Positions 34,101-40,960 of a DNA stretch of 64,000 nt are shown piece after piece. Location of the stretch: the NCBI RefSeq assembly GCF_010668805.1, contig NZ_WUFT01000026.1, positions 1-64,000 on the forward strand, given 5' to 3'. How positions within the stretch are numbered: the first letter of the stretch is position 1; every line of letters starts with the position of its first letter. Both the position numbers and the translations under genes were made by a program. The DNA comes from Rhizobium phaseoli (GTDB taxonomy: Bacteria > Pseudomonadota > Alphaproteobacteria > Rhizobiales > Rhizobiaceae). The notes under the pieces were generated by a model. It was not told the origin of the DNA. It made no database searches and was given only the letters and a program-made list of their open reading frames with translations.

Positions 34101-34946
34101 CGCAGCATCTGATTTCCCAGTTCTTGGTCGGCCTGTCAGCAGTAGGACCTTGCTTTGGGAAAGCGTATCTTCCCAGTGTGCTTCATCGCCCCGCTCGATG
34201 TAACCCTGGGGCGAGAGCGAGCCCGCCGAAGATGCGTCCAGAATTCGCGCAATGTCAGGCAAGACATTCGCTGCCAAGCCTTTAGCTGTCTTGATCACGT
34301 CTCGTAGGCGACTGATGGTGTCGCTCGTGCGGTCTTTCGGAACGTCGTGAATGCGCACGAGAATATCGTCGCACACCGAGGTTAATCCAATTTCGTCAAG
34401 CCGCTCGATCAGCGCAAGGCGTTGTAGCGCGATATTCAACAAGTCCGGTGTCAGGCCTGCCGCAATAGTAGCTCTATGCTGATCTCGCGCCTTCGTCAGT
34501 TTGCTTGGGTTCTTTTCGCGTGATGGTTTAGCAAAAGCTGTCAGCAGTGCTTGGGCGTTCGCTATGCCAAAGGAATGATCGCGCTGGGATTCTTTCCACC
34601 CGAAGGGTTGCACCAGCGCTGAGGTCGCGTCGTCGCACCGGCTCGACAACACGAGTACGACAAAACGGGAGCTGTCCGCCAGCAGCCTTTCGAGAAGCGT
34701 ATTTCCGGCGACCCTTTTGCCAGGATGACCGAGGTAATCGGCGAGGTCTTTGATGCCGAAACGACCTTCAGCACCCTTCACCTGGATTTCCACGACGGCG
34801 CCGTTCTCTCGAAGCTCGCAGTCTTCGCCACCATCAGGTTCGATTAGCAGTTCCGCCCCGGTTCGGTGAACCGATCGAAGACCAAAAGCAATGCAGACCA
34901 AATCTTGAAAGTCATATTTTTTTGGTCCCGTTACGTTGATCGTCAA
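31149..34946 (-). CDS. Nuclease-STAND NTPase fusion, candidate anti-phage defence protein
   Basis: A 1265-residue protein in three parts. Residues 1-135 form a PD-(D/E)XK nuclease of the DUF4297/Cap4-like type, with L-L-I-E-P-D-G-G-E-D-C-E-L then V-V-E-I-Q-V-K-G giving E36, D42, Q55 and K57. Residues about 250-470 are a STAND-type ATPase: W-E-D-T-L-S-Q-S-K-V-L-L-L-T-G-R-P-R-T-G-K-S (Walker A, 272-279) and R-L-A-V-L-D-D-P-L-G (Walker B), resembling the nSTAND3 pattern. Residues about 520-1265 are an alpha-helical repeat region of unclear type, where Avs proteins bind their phage trigger. Translation starts at TTG (34946), six bases after a strong GGGAGG. Single gene. A phage-sensing nuclease of the Avs kind is inferred, not shown. 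Confidence 0.8.
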   Translation of the reverse strand: MTINVTGPKKYDFQDLVCIAFGLRSVHRTGAELLIEPDGGEDCELRENGAVVEIQVKGAEGRFGIKDLADYLGHPGKRVAGNTLLERLLADSSRFVVLVLSSRCDDATSALVQPFGWKESQRDHSFGIANAQALLTAFAKPSREKNPSKLTKARDQHRATIAAGLTPDLLNIALQRLALIERLDEIGLTSVCDDILVRIHDVPKDRTSDTISRLRDVIKTAKGLAANVLPDIARILDASSAGSLSPQGYIERGDEAHWEDTLSQSKVLLLTGRPRTGKSDAARYVAAKFQKLGYSVRVLSDVKEAERFLSEPSSSQRLAVLDDPLGGTHTEPEHVKMYQQLEDLIGHLRHDRRLIVSQSQEQLLVTTGARDASNLDIDGHPWHDLSDFRAAFSARIWCQEAALVAMPPELAQFVNDALSSGKLVLDAGSIRHLARHYAKARVPYKVGQIERIAHERASALADVWKAEGLQALARSLAIGTTAMEPISEMELAFLLGKGGEGLPGMPTSNFTVTQIGGDPPEPSPDPDYDEKPKLDQTALVGLDAFETRRLISYGSSESVNFAHAYYRAAGEASAGVSTKKQVEDALMVLTRALFCRSGATSKAAARNLDWIHDRFVRSGRPNAIPELAERGLESYFPATRDLCYAFLMRYIGELPRDFQARLPDWVIAIQRRDVATMAWREDEACLPLGRTFSGAERLEALLFPPEREDVLTELNLLEAPEESYLRPQGACRALSYYKGEPFALGHQAMSRLLNYGEGFIRATAAEIWFSVDRSADDDILRQLNADDHPAVASAMLDGAVKGWPTLSQDRRARLIGIISAQASSPAAAAAMMPNLVRFDRIEYTGPAGAWDLFAAVMPSALDALPATTDFTEARLFNVVMEARGKIAPELLTSICESWLHWLERLTGEGLVPDDFSLGFVDLLLDITNGKPELREGRLARALSLPGSSASYVVVSDIAEHWETLSDTERELLKDILESSRSDAVWLKASVLTSSVVPKDLEHLLLPACLTLDDPPETLLADIPVELLTACIQAFTGQPSRLWNRAHRNAAVWQPVVDLIVRRPDHPLFELAWNAISGTGKANIVRQIIEDCGPQHAELFLGLLIKHKVGRVGDFMPQAWSAVLDQAPDRDTRTEWLSRALIYTTVILEDLGDLELWLLDEGDKIIALHILEPDIKAIMTSREVSEREDRLSAALELLEQFNRQLPRLHGTYGRIQRLLTDPNEENVEFNELLEKLRLNNLALGSKLKKHLLGEKEWPEPIGWMHP

Positions 34947-35194
34947 TTTATCCTCCCAAAGCGTAGCTAGCAGGCCGCGACTTACAATTGAGTAGCACGT
35001 TTCAGCATGCCTACCTTTTATATCGACCGCCCGTCATCTGCCCAAGCTCGACGTATAGCTTCGGTGGTTCGGCAATCCGTTCATCGGCGTTGGTGTCCTG
35101 CCAGAGACAGCGCATCAGAAAATACTGACACCGCTTTTGTCTTCACGACCCCGCCACCACCTGCCGACTCCATCTAGAGAAAGACAGTGGGTGC
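34947..35194. other. Intergenic region holding a protein C-terminal fragment
   Basis: On the minus strand 35142-35011 encodes 43 codons (R-Q-K-R-C-Q-Y-F-L-M-R-C-L-W-Q-D-T-N, E-P-P-K-L-Y-V-E-L-G-Q-M-T-G-G-R-Y-K-R) ending in a stop. The composition looks like a real protein tail, but there is no start codon at its head and a stop precedes it. It may be the leftover end of a gene displaced when the defence gene or the DUF1612 gene arrived. The rest of the region holds the promoter of the STAND gene. Confidence 0.35.
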
Positions 35195-36340
35195 CTACAG
35201 AATTCCCCATGCCCGAAACCTCCCCCTCCCCGTCATCTCGCGAAGGCCAAGTTCCTGAACGATCCGCCGCGCGCCTTGCGGCGTCACCTCAAGCGTCTTA
35301 GCCACCATACCGGCGGAAATCAGCGGCCGCGCCATGACGAGCTCAACCAGCTCCGGCAGCCTGGACGACGTTCGCCGCCCTTCGAGCTTTCGCTGCATCA
35401 TCTGCCGCGCGAGTGCCAGCCGGTCATGCTCCTTCAGCCCCGTTTCGGCGGCGATGCTCAGGGCGCGAGCAATGGCCAGCAACCGCGTCTCGCGATCGCG
35501 ATGCCGGCGCCGATCGACGGGAATGGCCTTAAGCCCGAGATTGATCGCAGCGAGATGGCCACCGGTGGTGACGCCGGCCTGGCGCAGGATGGAGGCGGCA
35601 AATAGCCGGCCGAGCCAGGGCGCATGCTGCAGGACGGCCAACTCGTTCCAGGCATCCAGCGCGACGATCGCCTGCAGGACCGCCGGCAGATCGTTGGCTT
35701 GCCGCAGAACGGCGCGCCATTCGTTGAGCCGCGCGTCCTCGTCCCAGTCGAGATCGTAGACCAACGCATCGCGTTCGGGGACTCCGCAGCCGCCGGGCCG
35801 CTTCGCTTCTACGATCGCCGCCTCGGATCGGGCCAGTAGCGCGTCGATGGCGGCATAGTCGACGCCGGGTAAATTCTCGGCGTCACCAACATCGTCCCCC
35901 TCCTCTTCCGAACCGATAGCGACCGCTGGCCGAACGACGCTGGCCGGCTCCACCGCCTCAGCGCCGACCGGATTGATGTCCGACGTCTGTCGCAAAGTTC
36001 GGATACCCTCCGCTGATAACGCCCAGCAGGGCGGGTGGGCGGCGATGCGCCGGCGGGTGCGCAACACATCACGGGCGATTGTCAGCTCATGGGTGGGTGT
36101 GCGAATATCCCGCGTAGCGTCATGAAGGACGAGGTCCTCGAGGTGGACGAGTTCGCCATCGATCCACAGTGAGGCGCAGGCGTCGGTGAATTGGGATCGT
36201 TCGATCCATCCCTGGCAGACCGGTGAACGGGCGATGCGCTCGTCCAGACGCGTCAGCGCGACACCGGCGTCGAAAGCCGGCCGGATCAGTAACTGGAGCA
36301 GATCTGGTGGCACGGGGGATTCCGATTTTTTGTGAATCAT
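35195..36340 (-). CDS. DUF1612 and helix-turn-helix domain protein
   Basis: A 381-residue protein of a family common on rhizobial plasmids. The N-terminal DUF1612-type region is marked by R-S-Q-F-T-D-A-C-A-S-L-W-I-D-G-E-L and D-L-V-L-H-D-A-T-R-D-I-R-T-P-T-H-E-L. The C-terminus has a winged-helix/HTH segment P-L-I-S-A-G-M-V-A-K-T-L-E-V-T-P-Q-G-A-R-R. Likely a DNA-binding regulator. The ATG at 36340 lies within a 16-base perfect palindrome, a possible autoregulatory site. It is divergent from the IS66-type transposase, 14 bases away. Confidence 0.75.
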   Translation of the reverse strand: MIHKKSESPVPPDLLQLLIRPAFDAGVALTRLDERIARSPVCQGWIERSQFTDACASLWIDGELVHLEDLVLHDATRDIRTPTHELTIARDVLRTRRRIAAHPPCWALSAEGIRTLRQTSDINPVGAEAVEPASVVRPAVAIGSEEEGDDVGDAENLPGVDYAAIDALLARSEAAIVEAKRPGGCGVPERDALVYDLDWDEDARLNEWRAVLRQANDLPAVLQAIVALDAWNELAVLQHAPWLGRLFAASILRQAGVTTGGHLAAINLGLKAIPVDRRRHRDRETRLLAIARALSIAAETGLKEHDRLALARQMMQRKLEGRRTSSRLPELVELVMARPLISAGMVAKTLEVTPQGARRIVQELGLREMTGRGRFRAWGIL

Positions 36341-36347
36341 GATTCAC
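36332..36347. promoter_or_regulatory. Perfect palindrome over the start codon of the DUF1612-HTH gene
   Basis: GTGAATCATGATTCAC is a 16-base perfect palindrome. It covers the first three codons of the minus-strand DUF1612 gene and ends eight bases before the ATG of the plus-strand transposase. Binding here would control both genes. The HTH protein itself is the obvious candidate, by position. Confidence 0.5.
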
Positions 36348-36354
36348 TTCCTTT

Positions 36355-38028
36355 ATGACGAAGCGCCGCCTCCCCATGGCCGAGCATGCCGATACGCTGT
36401 CGCTGAAGGCGTTGCGCGAGCTCGTGACTGGTCTGGTGGCGCGGGCCGATCGGGCAGAGATCCGGATTGAGGCGCTCGAGGCTGACAACCGAAAGCTTCG
36501 AGAAGAAAACGATCAGCTGAGGATCGAGAACACCCGGCTGAAGGTCGACAACCAGCTTCTGCGTGATGAGATTGCGCGGCTTAAAAACCTGCCGCCACGC
36601 CCACCGTTCAGACCCTCGGGTATGGACCAGGCAACGAGCGACAAGACGGTTGCCGGCAGCCGAAAGCCTGCGCGGCGTCGCGGGCCGAAGGGCGACACCA
36701 GGAGCGCCACGCGCGAAGAGGTGCTGCCTGCCAGAGCCCCACCTGGATCGCGGTTTAAAGGCTACAAGGATTGCATGGTCCGTGATCTGGTCGTGCGGGC
36801 CGAAGTGGTGCGGTATCGCCGCGAATGCTGGGTGACACCGGAAGGACGCACGATCATTGCGCCGCTGCCAGCAGGGATAAAGGGTGGCTACGGCGCCAGT
36901 CTGCGTCGCTTCTGCCTGATGCTTCATAGCCATGGGCAGGTCACAACGCAGCGATTGACGACCTTGCTGAACGATGTCGGTGTCGAGATTTCCAAACGCC
37001 AGGTCATCCGGTTTTTGACAGAGCGGCTGGACGGCTTCCATGCCGAGGATGCCGCCGTGCTGCATGCCGGCCTGGTGTCGGCTCCCTTTGTCACGGTCGA
37101 CGACACAGGCGCCCGTCATGCCAACCGCAATTTCCATACGACACAGATCGGTGGCGAACATTTCACCGCCTTCCGCACGACGCCGTCGAAGTCGCGGCTG
37201 AACTTTCTGGCCCTGCTGCGCGGCAACTATCAGGACTATGTTCTCAACGATGCCGCCTTCACCTTTCTGGAAACCCGTCAGGTGGACCCCGCCCTTCTGG
37301 CGCATTTGAAGACATGCGAACCGCGGCGGTTTGCCAATCAGGTTCCGTTTCTCGAGTATCTGGCCGCCAATGGTATCAACATCTTCGACAAGGACATAAT
37401 CCGCCCGTTTGCCGAGGCCGGCATCTGGGGCGCCATCCGCCATCACGGTCTGGTCGGCAATGCGGTGATCGTATCCGACGATGCCGGACAATTCCGCGTC
37501 GGCACCCATGCGCTGTGCTGGGTCCACGCCGAGCGGTTGCTGCACAAGCTGATGCCGGCGACGCCCGGCCAAGTGAAACACGTCGAAACCCTGCGCGAGC
37601 TTGTCTGGCACTTTTACAAGGCTCTGAAAGCCTATCGGCAAAGACCTGATCCCCGTGCAGCCCGGGGCCTTCAGGCCCGGTTCGATCGGATATTTTCGCT
37701 GCGCACCGGTTATGGCGACCTCGACAAACTGCTGTTTCGACTGGGTCGCCGCAAGGCCGAACTGCTGCGGGTTCTGGAGCGGCCTGAAACCCCGCTCCAT
37801 ACCAATGCCTCGGAAAGAGATCTGCGCGGACTTGTCATCAAGCGAAAGATTTCCGGCGGCACGGTCAGTCGCAACGGTCGGCAGGCGCGTGACAGCATGC
37901 TCGGCCTGATGAAGACCTGCCAAAAGCTCGGCCTGTCGTTCTGGCACTATCTCGGCGATCGGCTGGGGATCGGTGACGAAGATTATCTTGTGGCACCCCT
38001 CGCCTCGATGGTTGCAGCACGCGCCTGA
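36355..38028 (+). CDS. IS66-family transposase (TnpC type, single ORF)
   Basis: A 557-residue transposase. Residues 25-85 are a leucine-rich coiled coil (E-A-D-N-R-K-L-R-E-E-N-D-Q-L-R-I-E-N), followed by a basic linker (R-K-P-A-R-R-R-G-P-K-G) and the IS66 DDE core: F-V-T-V-D-D-T-G-A-R-H, V-S-D-D-A-G-Q-F-R, C-W-V-H-A-E-R, and H-T-N-A-S-E-R-D-L-R. No tnpA or tnpB accompanies it, as in the ISBst12-like branch. I found no left inverted repeat; a CGCTTAC motif, the reverse of the usual GTAAGCG end, lies in the region downstream. It may be an immobile, domesticated or end-less copy. Confidence 0.85.
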   Translation: MTKRRLPMAEHADTLSLKALRELVTGLVARADRAEIRIEALEADNRKLREENDQLRIENTRLKVDNQLLRDEIARLKNLPPRPPFRPSGMDQATSDKTVAGSRKPARRRGPKGDTRSATREEVLPARAPPGSRFKGYKDCMVRDLVVRAEVVRYRRECWVTPEGRTIIAPLPAGIKGGYGASLRRFCLMLHSHGQVTTQRLTTLLNDVGVEISKRQVIRFLTERLDGFHAEDAAVLHAGLVSAPFVTVDDTGARHANRNFHTTQIGGEHFTAFRTTPSKSRLNFLALLRGNYQDYVLNDAAFTFLETRQVDPALLAHLKTCEPRRFANQVPFLEYLAANGINIFDKDIIRPFAEAGIWGAIRHHGLVGNAVIVSDDAGQFRVGTHALCWVHAERLLHKLMPATPGQVKHVETLRELVWHFYKALKAYRQRPDPRAARGLQARFDRIFSLRTGYGDLDKLLFRLGRRKAELLRVLERPETPLHTNASERDLRGLVIKRKISGGTVSRNGRQARDSMLGLMKTCQKLGLSFWHYLGDRLGIGDEDYLVAPLASMVAARA

Positions 38029-38354
38029 ACGCTCTCGGCCCTTCGGGCACCCTGCTTCTGGGTCAGACATGCTGATTGTGTCGGCATGGCCACCAAATCA
38101 GCCCCGCTTACCCGGATCAAAGCTGTCATGCTGATTTTCGCGAGATCGTAAGCCATTGTAATCATGGTAAATGATTTGTTAAACGAACGCTATCTGAATA
38201 TTATGGTTCGCCACATGGTATGATTGTTGGTTGATGGTCTAACCATCGATAAGTACTGGTTATCGATGGTAGATTGATTTGGCGGCGCAAATCAGCAAGG
38301 ATCGCAGCAAAGCAGGGCCGAGACGGCCGCTGAAACCCGCCATTTGGAGCGCCC
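38029..38354. other. Region between transposase and recombinase, with a core-site palindrome
   Basis: No gene is seen. It is AT-richer than its surroundings and contains a candidate recombination site at 38242-38270 and a CGCTTAC motif about 60 bases after the transposase stop. Confidence 0.45.
38242..38270. other. Candidate tyrosine-recombinase core site
   Basis: ACCATCGATAA and TTATCGATGGT are exact inverted 11-base arms around a 7-base centre (GTACTGG). Paired arms of 11-13 bases with a 6-8-base centre are the normal core site of tyrosine recombinases (dif, lox, att). It lies 85 bases upstream of the recombinase gene at 38355. The role is inferred. Confidence 0.55.
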
Positions 38355-39503
38355 GTGCCCAAACCCAAGACATCACTGACCGCCGTCGAGCGACGCGCCG
38401 AAGAGCTCGACACGATCGCCGCGGTGCTGCCGATCGAGCGCCGCGACGAATTGGCTGAGCTGCTCACCGACCAGGATGTCGAAACGCTACGACATCTCGT
38501 CAATCAAGGCATGGGCGACAACACGCTACGAGCGCTGACCTCGGATCTCACCTATCTCGAAGCCTGGGGACTGGCGGCGACAGGAAACCCCCTGCCCTGG
38601 CCGGCGCCCGAGGCGCTGCTGCTGAAGTTCGTCGCGCATCACCTCTGGGATCCGGAAAAGCATGCCACCGATCCCGGTCACGGGATGCCGGCCGAGGTCG
38701 ACGAAAACCTCAGGAGCCAAGGGTTTCTCAAATCCGTCGGCCCGCACGCGCCATCAACGGTGCGCCGGCGGCTGGCGAACTGGTCGACATTGACCAAGTG
38801 GCGCGGCCTCGATGGTGCCTTCGCCTCCCCTGCCCTCAAGTCGGCCATCCGCCTTGCGGTCCGTGCCGTCCCCCGGACGCGGGGTCGCAAGAGTGCCAAG
38901 GCGGTGACTGGTGACGTGCTGGCAAAACTGCTGGCGACCTGCGCGACCGACAGTCTACGCGATCTCCGGGACAGGGCAATCCTGATGGTCGCCTTTGCCT
39001 CCGGTGGCCGCCGGCGCAGCGAGATCGCCGGGCTGCGACGCGAGCAACTGACCGTCGAGCCGCCGATCGAGATACCGGATGGCCCTTCCCTCCCATCCCT
39101 CGCCATCCATCTCGGCCGCACCAAAACCACCTCCGGCGAAGAGGACGATGTCGTCTATCTGACCGGCCGGCCGGTGGAGGCGCTGAATGCCTGGATGACG
39201 GCCGCCAGGATCGAGAGCGGCAGCGTCTTTCGGGCGATCGGGCGATGGGGAAATGTGTCGCGGCGGGCGATCGATCCGCAGTCGGTCAATGCGATCATCA
39301 AGCAGCGGGTGGAACAGGCTGGATTGGAGCGTGGGGAGTTCTCCGCGCACGGTCTGCGCTCCGGCTATCTCACGGAGGCAGCCAATAGAGGAATCCCCCT
39401 TCCCGAGGCGATGGAACAGTCGCGCCACCGATCCGTGCAGCAGGCATCGAGTTACTATAACAGCGCGACACGCCGCAGCGGTCGAGCGGCCAGATTGCTT
39501 TGA
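38355..39503 (+). CDS. Tyrosine recombinase/integrase
   Basis: A 382-residue site-specific recombinase. The N-terminal SAM-like core-binding region covers about 40-170 (D-N-T-L-R-A-L-T-S-D-L-T-Y-L-E-A-W, V-R-R-R-L-A-N-W-S-T-L). The catalytic domain shows all conserved residues: R in A-S-G-G-R-R-R-S-E-I-A-G-L, H-x-x-R in S-A-H-G-L-R-S-G-Y, H in S-R-H-R-S-V, and the nucleophile in S-S-Y-Y-N. Such plasmid enzymes resolve multimers or move an integrative element. A candidate core site lies upstream. The start codon is GTG at 38355. Confidence 0.88.
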   Translation: MPKPKTSLTAVERRAEELDTIAAVLPIERRDELAELLTDQDVETLRHLVNQGMGDNTLRALTSDLTYLEAWGLAATGNPLPWPAPEALLLKFVAHHLWDPEKHATDPGHGMPAEVDENLRSQGFLKSVGPHAPSTVRRRLANWSTLTKWRGLDGAFASPALKSAIRLAVRAVPRTRGRKSAKAVTGDVLAKLLATCATDSLRDLRDRAILMVAFASGGRRRSEIAGLRREQLTVEPPIEIPDGPSLPSLAIHLGRTKTTSGEEDDVVYLTGRPVEALNAWMTAARIESGSVFRAIGRWGNVSRRAIDPQSVNAIIKQRVEQAGLERGEFSAHGLRSGYLTEAANRGIPLPEAMEQSRHRSVQQASSYYNSATRRSGRAARLL

Positions 39504-39886
39504 TCACGCATAGAGATCATCGAGGACATCGTGGCCCGCATCAAGCCCCAGTATCGAACCCACCCGCGCCCTCGGGGATCCGGAGCATTATATTTTTGCA
39601 TGCACCGACACCGCTCCCCCAAAGTTCAGGAGTTACGGAAATGGGCGGTTGCGTCTCGCATTTTAACGCGTGCAATGTGCGCCCGGATTTTAGACTATCA
39701 GGGCGGGAAAATGCTTCGCTCGCGCATGATCGAACTGATGATGGACGGACTGATGTCGTTTGCGCCGTTCAAGGACTGCAGCGCGCGCGATACCATTCAG
39801 CAGAGAGACTGGGGACTGTCTGCCAGGATCGAGTCCACCGATGAGAGGCTGAAATCCGGCTATCAGGAGGAGCCGTCCGCGGATCA
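39504..39886. other. 383-base region with no supported gene
   Basis: A plus-strand open frame from a GTG at 39531 crosses this region and runs into the antisense of the RES gene. Its product is unlike any family and I do not accept it. Nothing else is seen. Confidence 0.4.
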
Positions 39887-40960
39887 TCAGTGCTGGATCG
39901 AAAAACCCAAGCGACCATTCGAATCCACGCTGGCAGTCAGTCGTCCACGAAGGCGTCCAGCCTTCACTGTCGTCGGATCGAAGAGGCAGAGCGACTCAGA
40001 CGACCCGTGAAACGGCGATGCATAGAGAATTCCACGTTTGCCGGCGAGCCTCAACTTTTCGCCTAGGTTTTGCGACTCGAGCCAGTCCGTTCTGTCGATT
40101 GGGCGATGACGCAGATCCACGAATTCACCCGCGATATCCCATTCGCTTATGAGGTACGTCCTGCTTGTGCTCATCCGCTCATCTAGGAACCCGGCGAACT
40201 GAGCAAGAAAGAACCCAATCTCAGCGGCAGCCCCTTCAATCGTGGTTGATGCATAGAATGCTCCCAATCTTGGCGGAGCGAACTGGCTGCCCGTGGGAGC
40301 CGTATTCCGAAACGGTGCAGCCAGAAGGTGTTGTAGCGTCCTTCGCTCCTCAGGCGGCGCCTCAAAAATGAGATCGCGCTCCCCACCATCGGCGTCGCTC
40401 CCAATGCGACCCGCAAGTTCTTCAAGCTCGGCAGGTCCGTCCCTATCCAAAAGCGCTCCATCCGGCATCCATGGCGTCAGCCTCGTCACCGTTCTGGAGA
40501 GGACTATGGTTCTGACATCCAGTAGTCCGGAATCACGTGCCCTCGCCCTCTCTTTCCTGAGCGCGATGTTGAGCTGAGCCTTGGCCTCAAGTTCCGGGTC
40601 CTCGAGGAATCTCGCAACACTCTTCTGGACGAAAGGGAAACTGGCCAGCCTTATCCACTCATTGCGAAGACGGTCAGCGACGTCATTGGCGGTGCCGAAG
40701 ATGATATCCGGCCCGAGAGTGAGAAAAGCGAGATATGGCTTTCCTGCAAAGCGCACCCTGTGGCCTGGGATTTCGCGAAACGGAGGCGGAACGGTTGGAA
40801 GCTCCGGGTTAAGCAACCCCAAAAGATTCAGATCCCGATCGATGTCCTGAATGAACTCTTCGTTCGATCCCTCGAGCACGAATAGTGGCGTTGCAAAGCA
40901 GGGCGCCGACTCCCGGATCGGCAACAGGCCAGATAACCTGAAGTTTCCATCGACATTCAC
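39887..40960 (-). CDS. RES-domain protein
   Basis: A 357-residue protein with a C-terminal RES domain (about 215-340): P-F-R-N-T-A-P-T-G at its start, G-A-F-Y-A-S-T-T-I-E-G-A-A-A-E-I-G-F (Tyr and Glu of the active site), and G-K-R-G-I-L-Y-A-S-P-F-H-G-S-S-E-S-L-C-L-F. RES domains have the ADP-ribosyltransferase fold; known ones (RES-Xre toxins) destroy NAD+ or modify a host enzyme. The first 210 residues are an extra domain absent from simple RES toxins. No Xre antitoxin lies next to it. Its ATG overlaps the stop of the upstream gene by four bases, so the two are coupled. Confidence 0.72.
   Translation of the reverse strand: MNVDGNFRLSGLLPIRESAPCFATPLFVLEGSNEEFIQDIDRDLNLLGLLNPELPTVPPPFREIPGHRVRFAGKPYLAFLTLGPDIIFGTANDVADRLRNEWIRLASFPFVQKSVARFLEDPELEAKAQLNIALRKERARARDSGLLDVRTIVLSRTVTRLTPWMPDGALLDRDGPAELEELAGRIGSDADGGERDLIFEAPPEERRTLQHLLAAPFRNTAPTGSQFAPPRLGAFYASTTIEGAAAEIGFFLAQFAGFLDERMSTSRTYLISEWDIAGEFVDLRHRPIDRTDWLESQNLGEKLRLAGKRGILYASPFHGSSESLCLFDPTTVKAGRLRGRLTASVDSNGRLGFSIQH

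Noticed and set aside
36337..38070. 577-codon open frame opposite the IS66-type transposase
   Set aside because: It mirrors the transposase gene frame, with no recognisable domain or ribosome site.
39531..40010. 159-codon plus-strand frame starting at GTG
   Set aside because: No family likeness, no ribosome site, and it runs into the RES gene in antisense.
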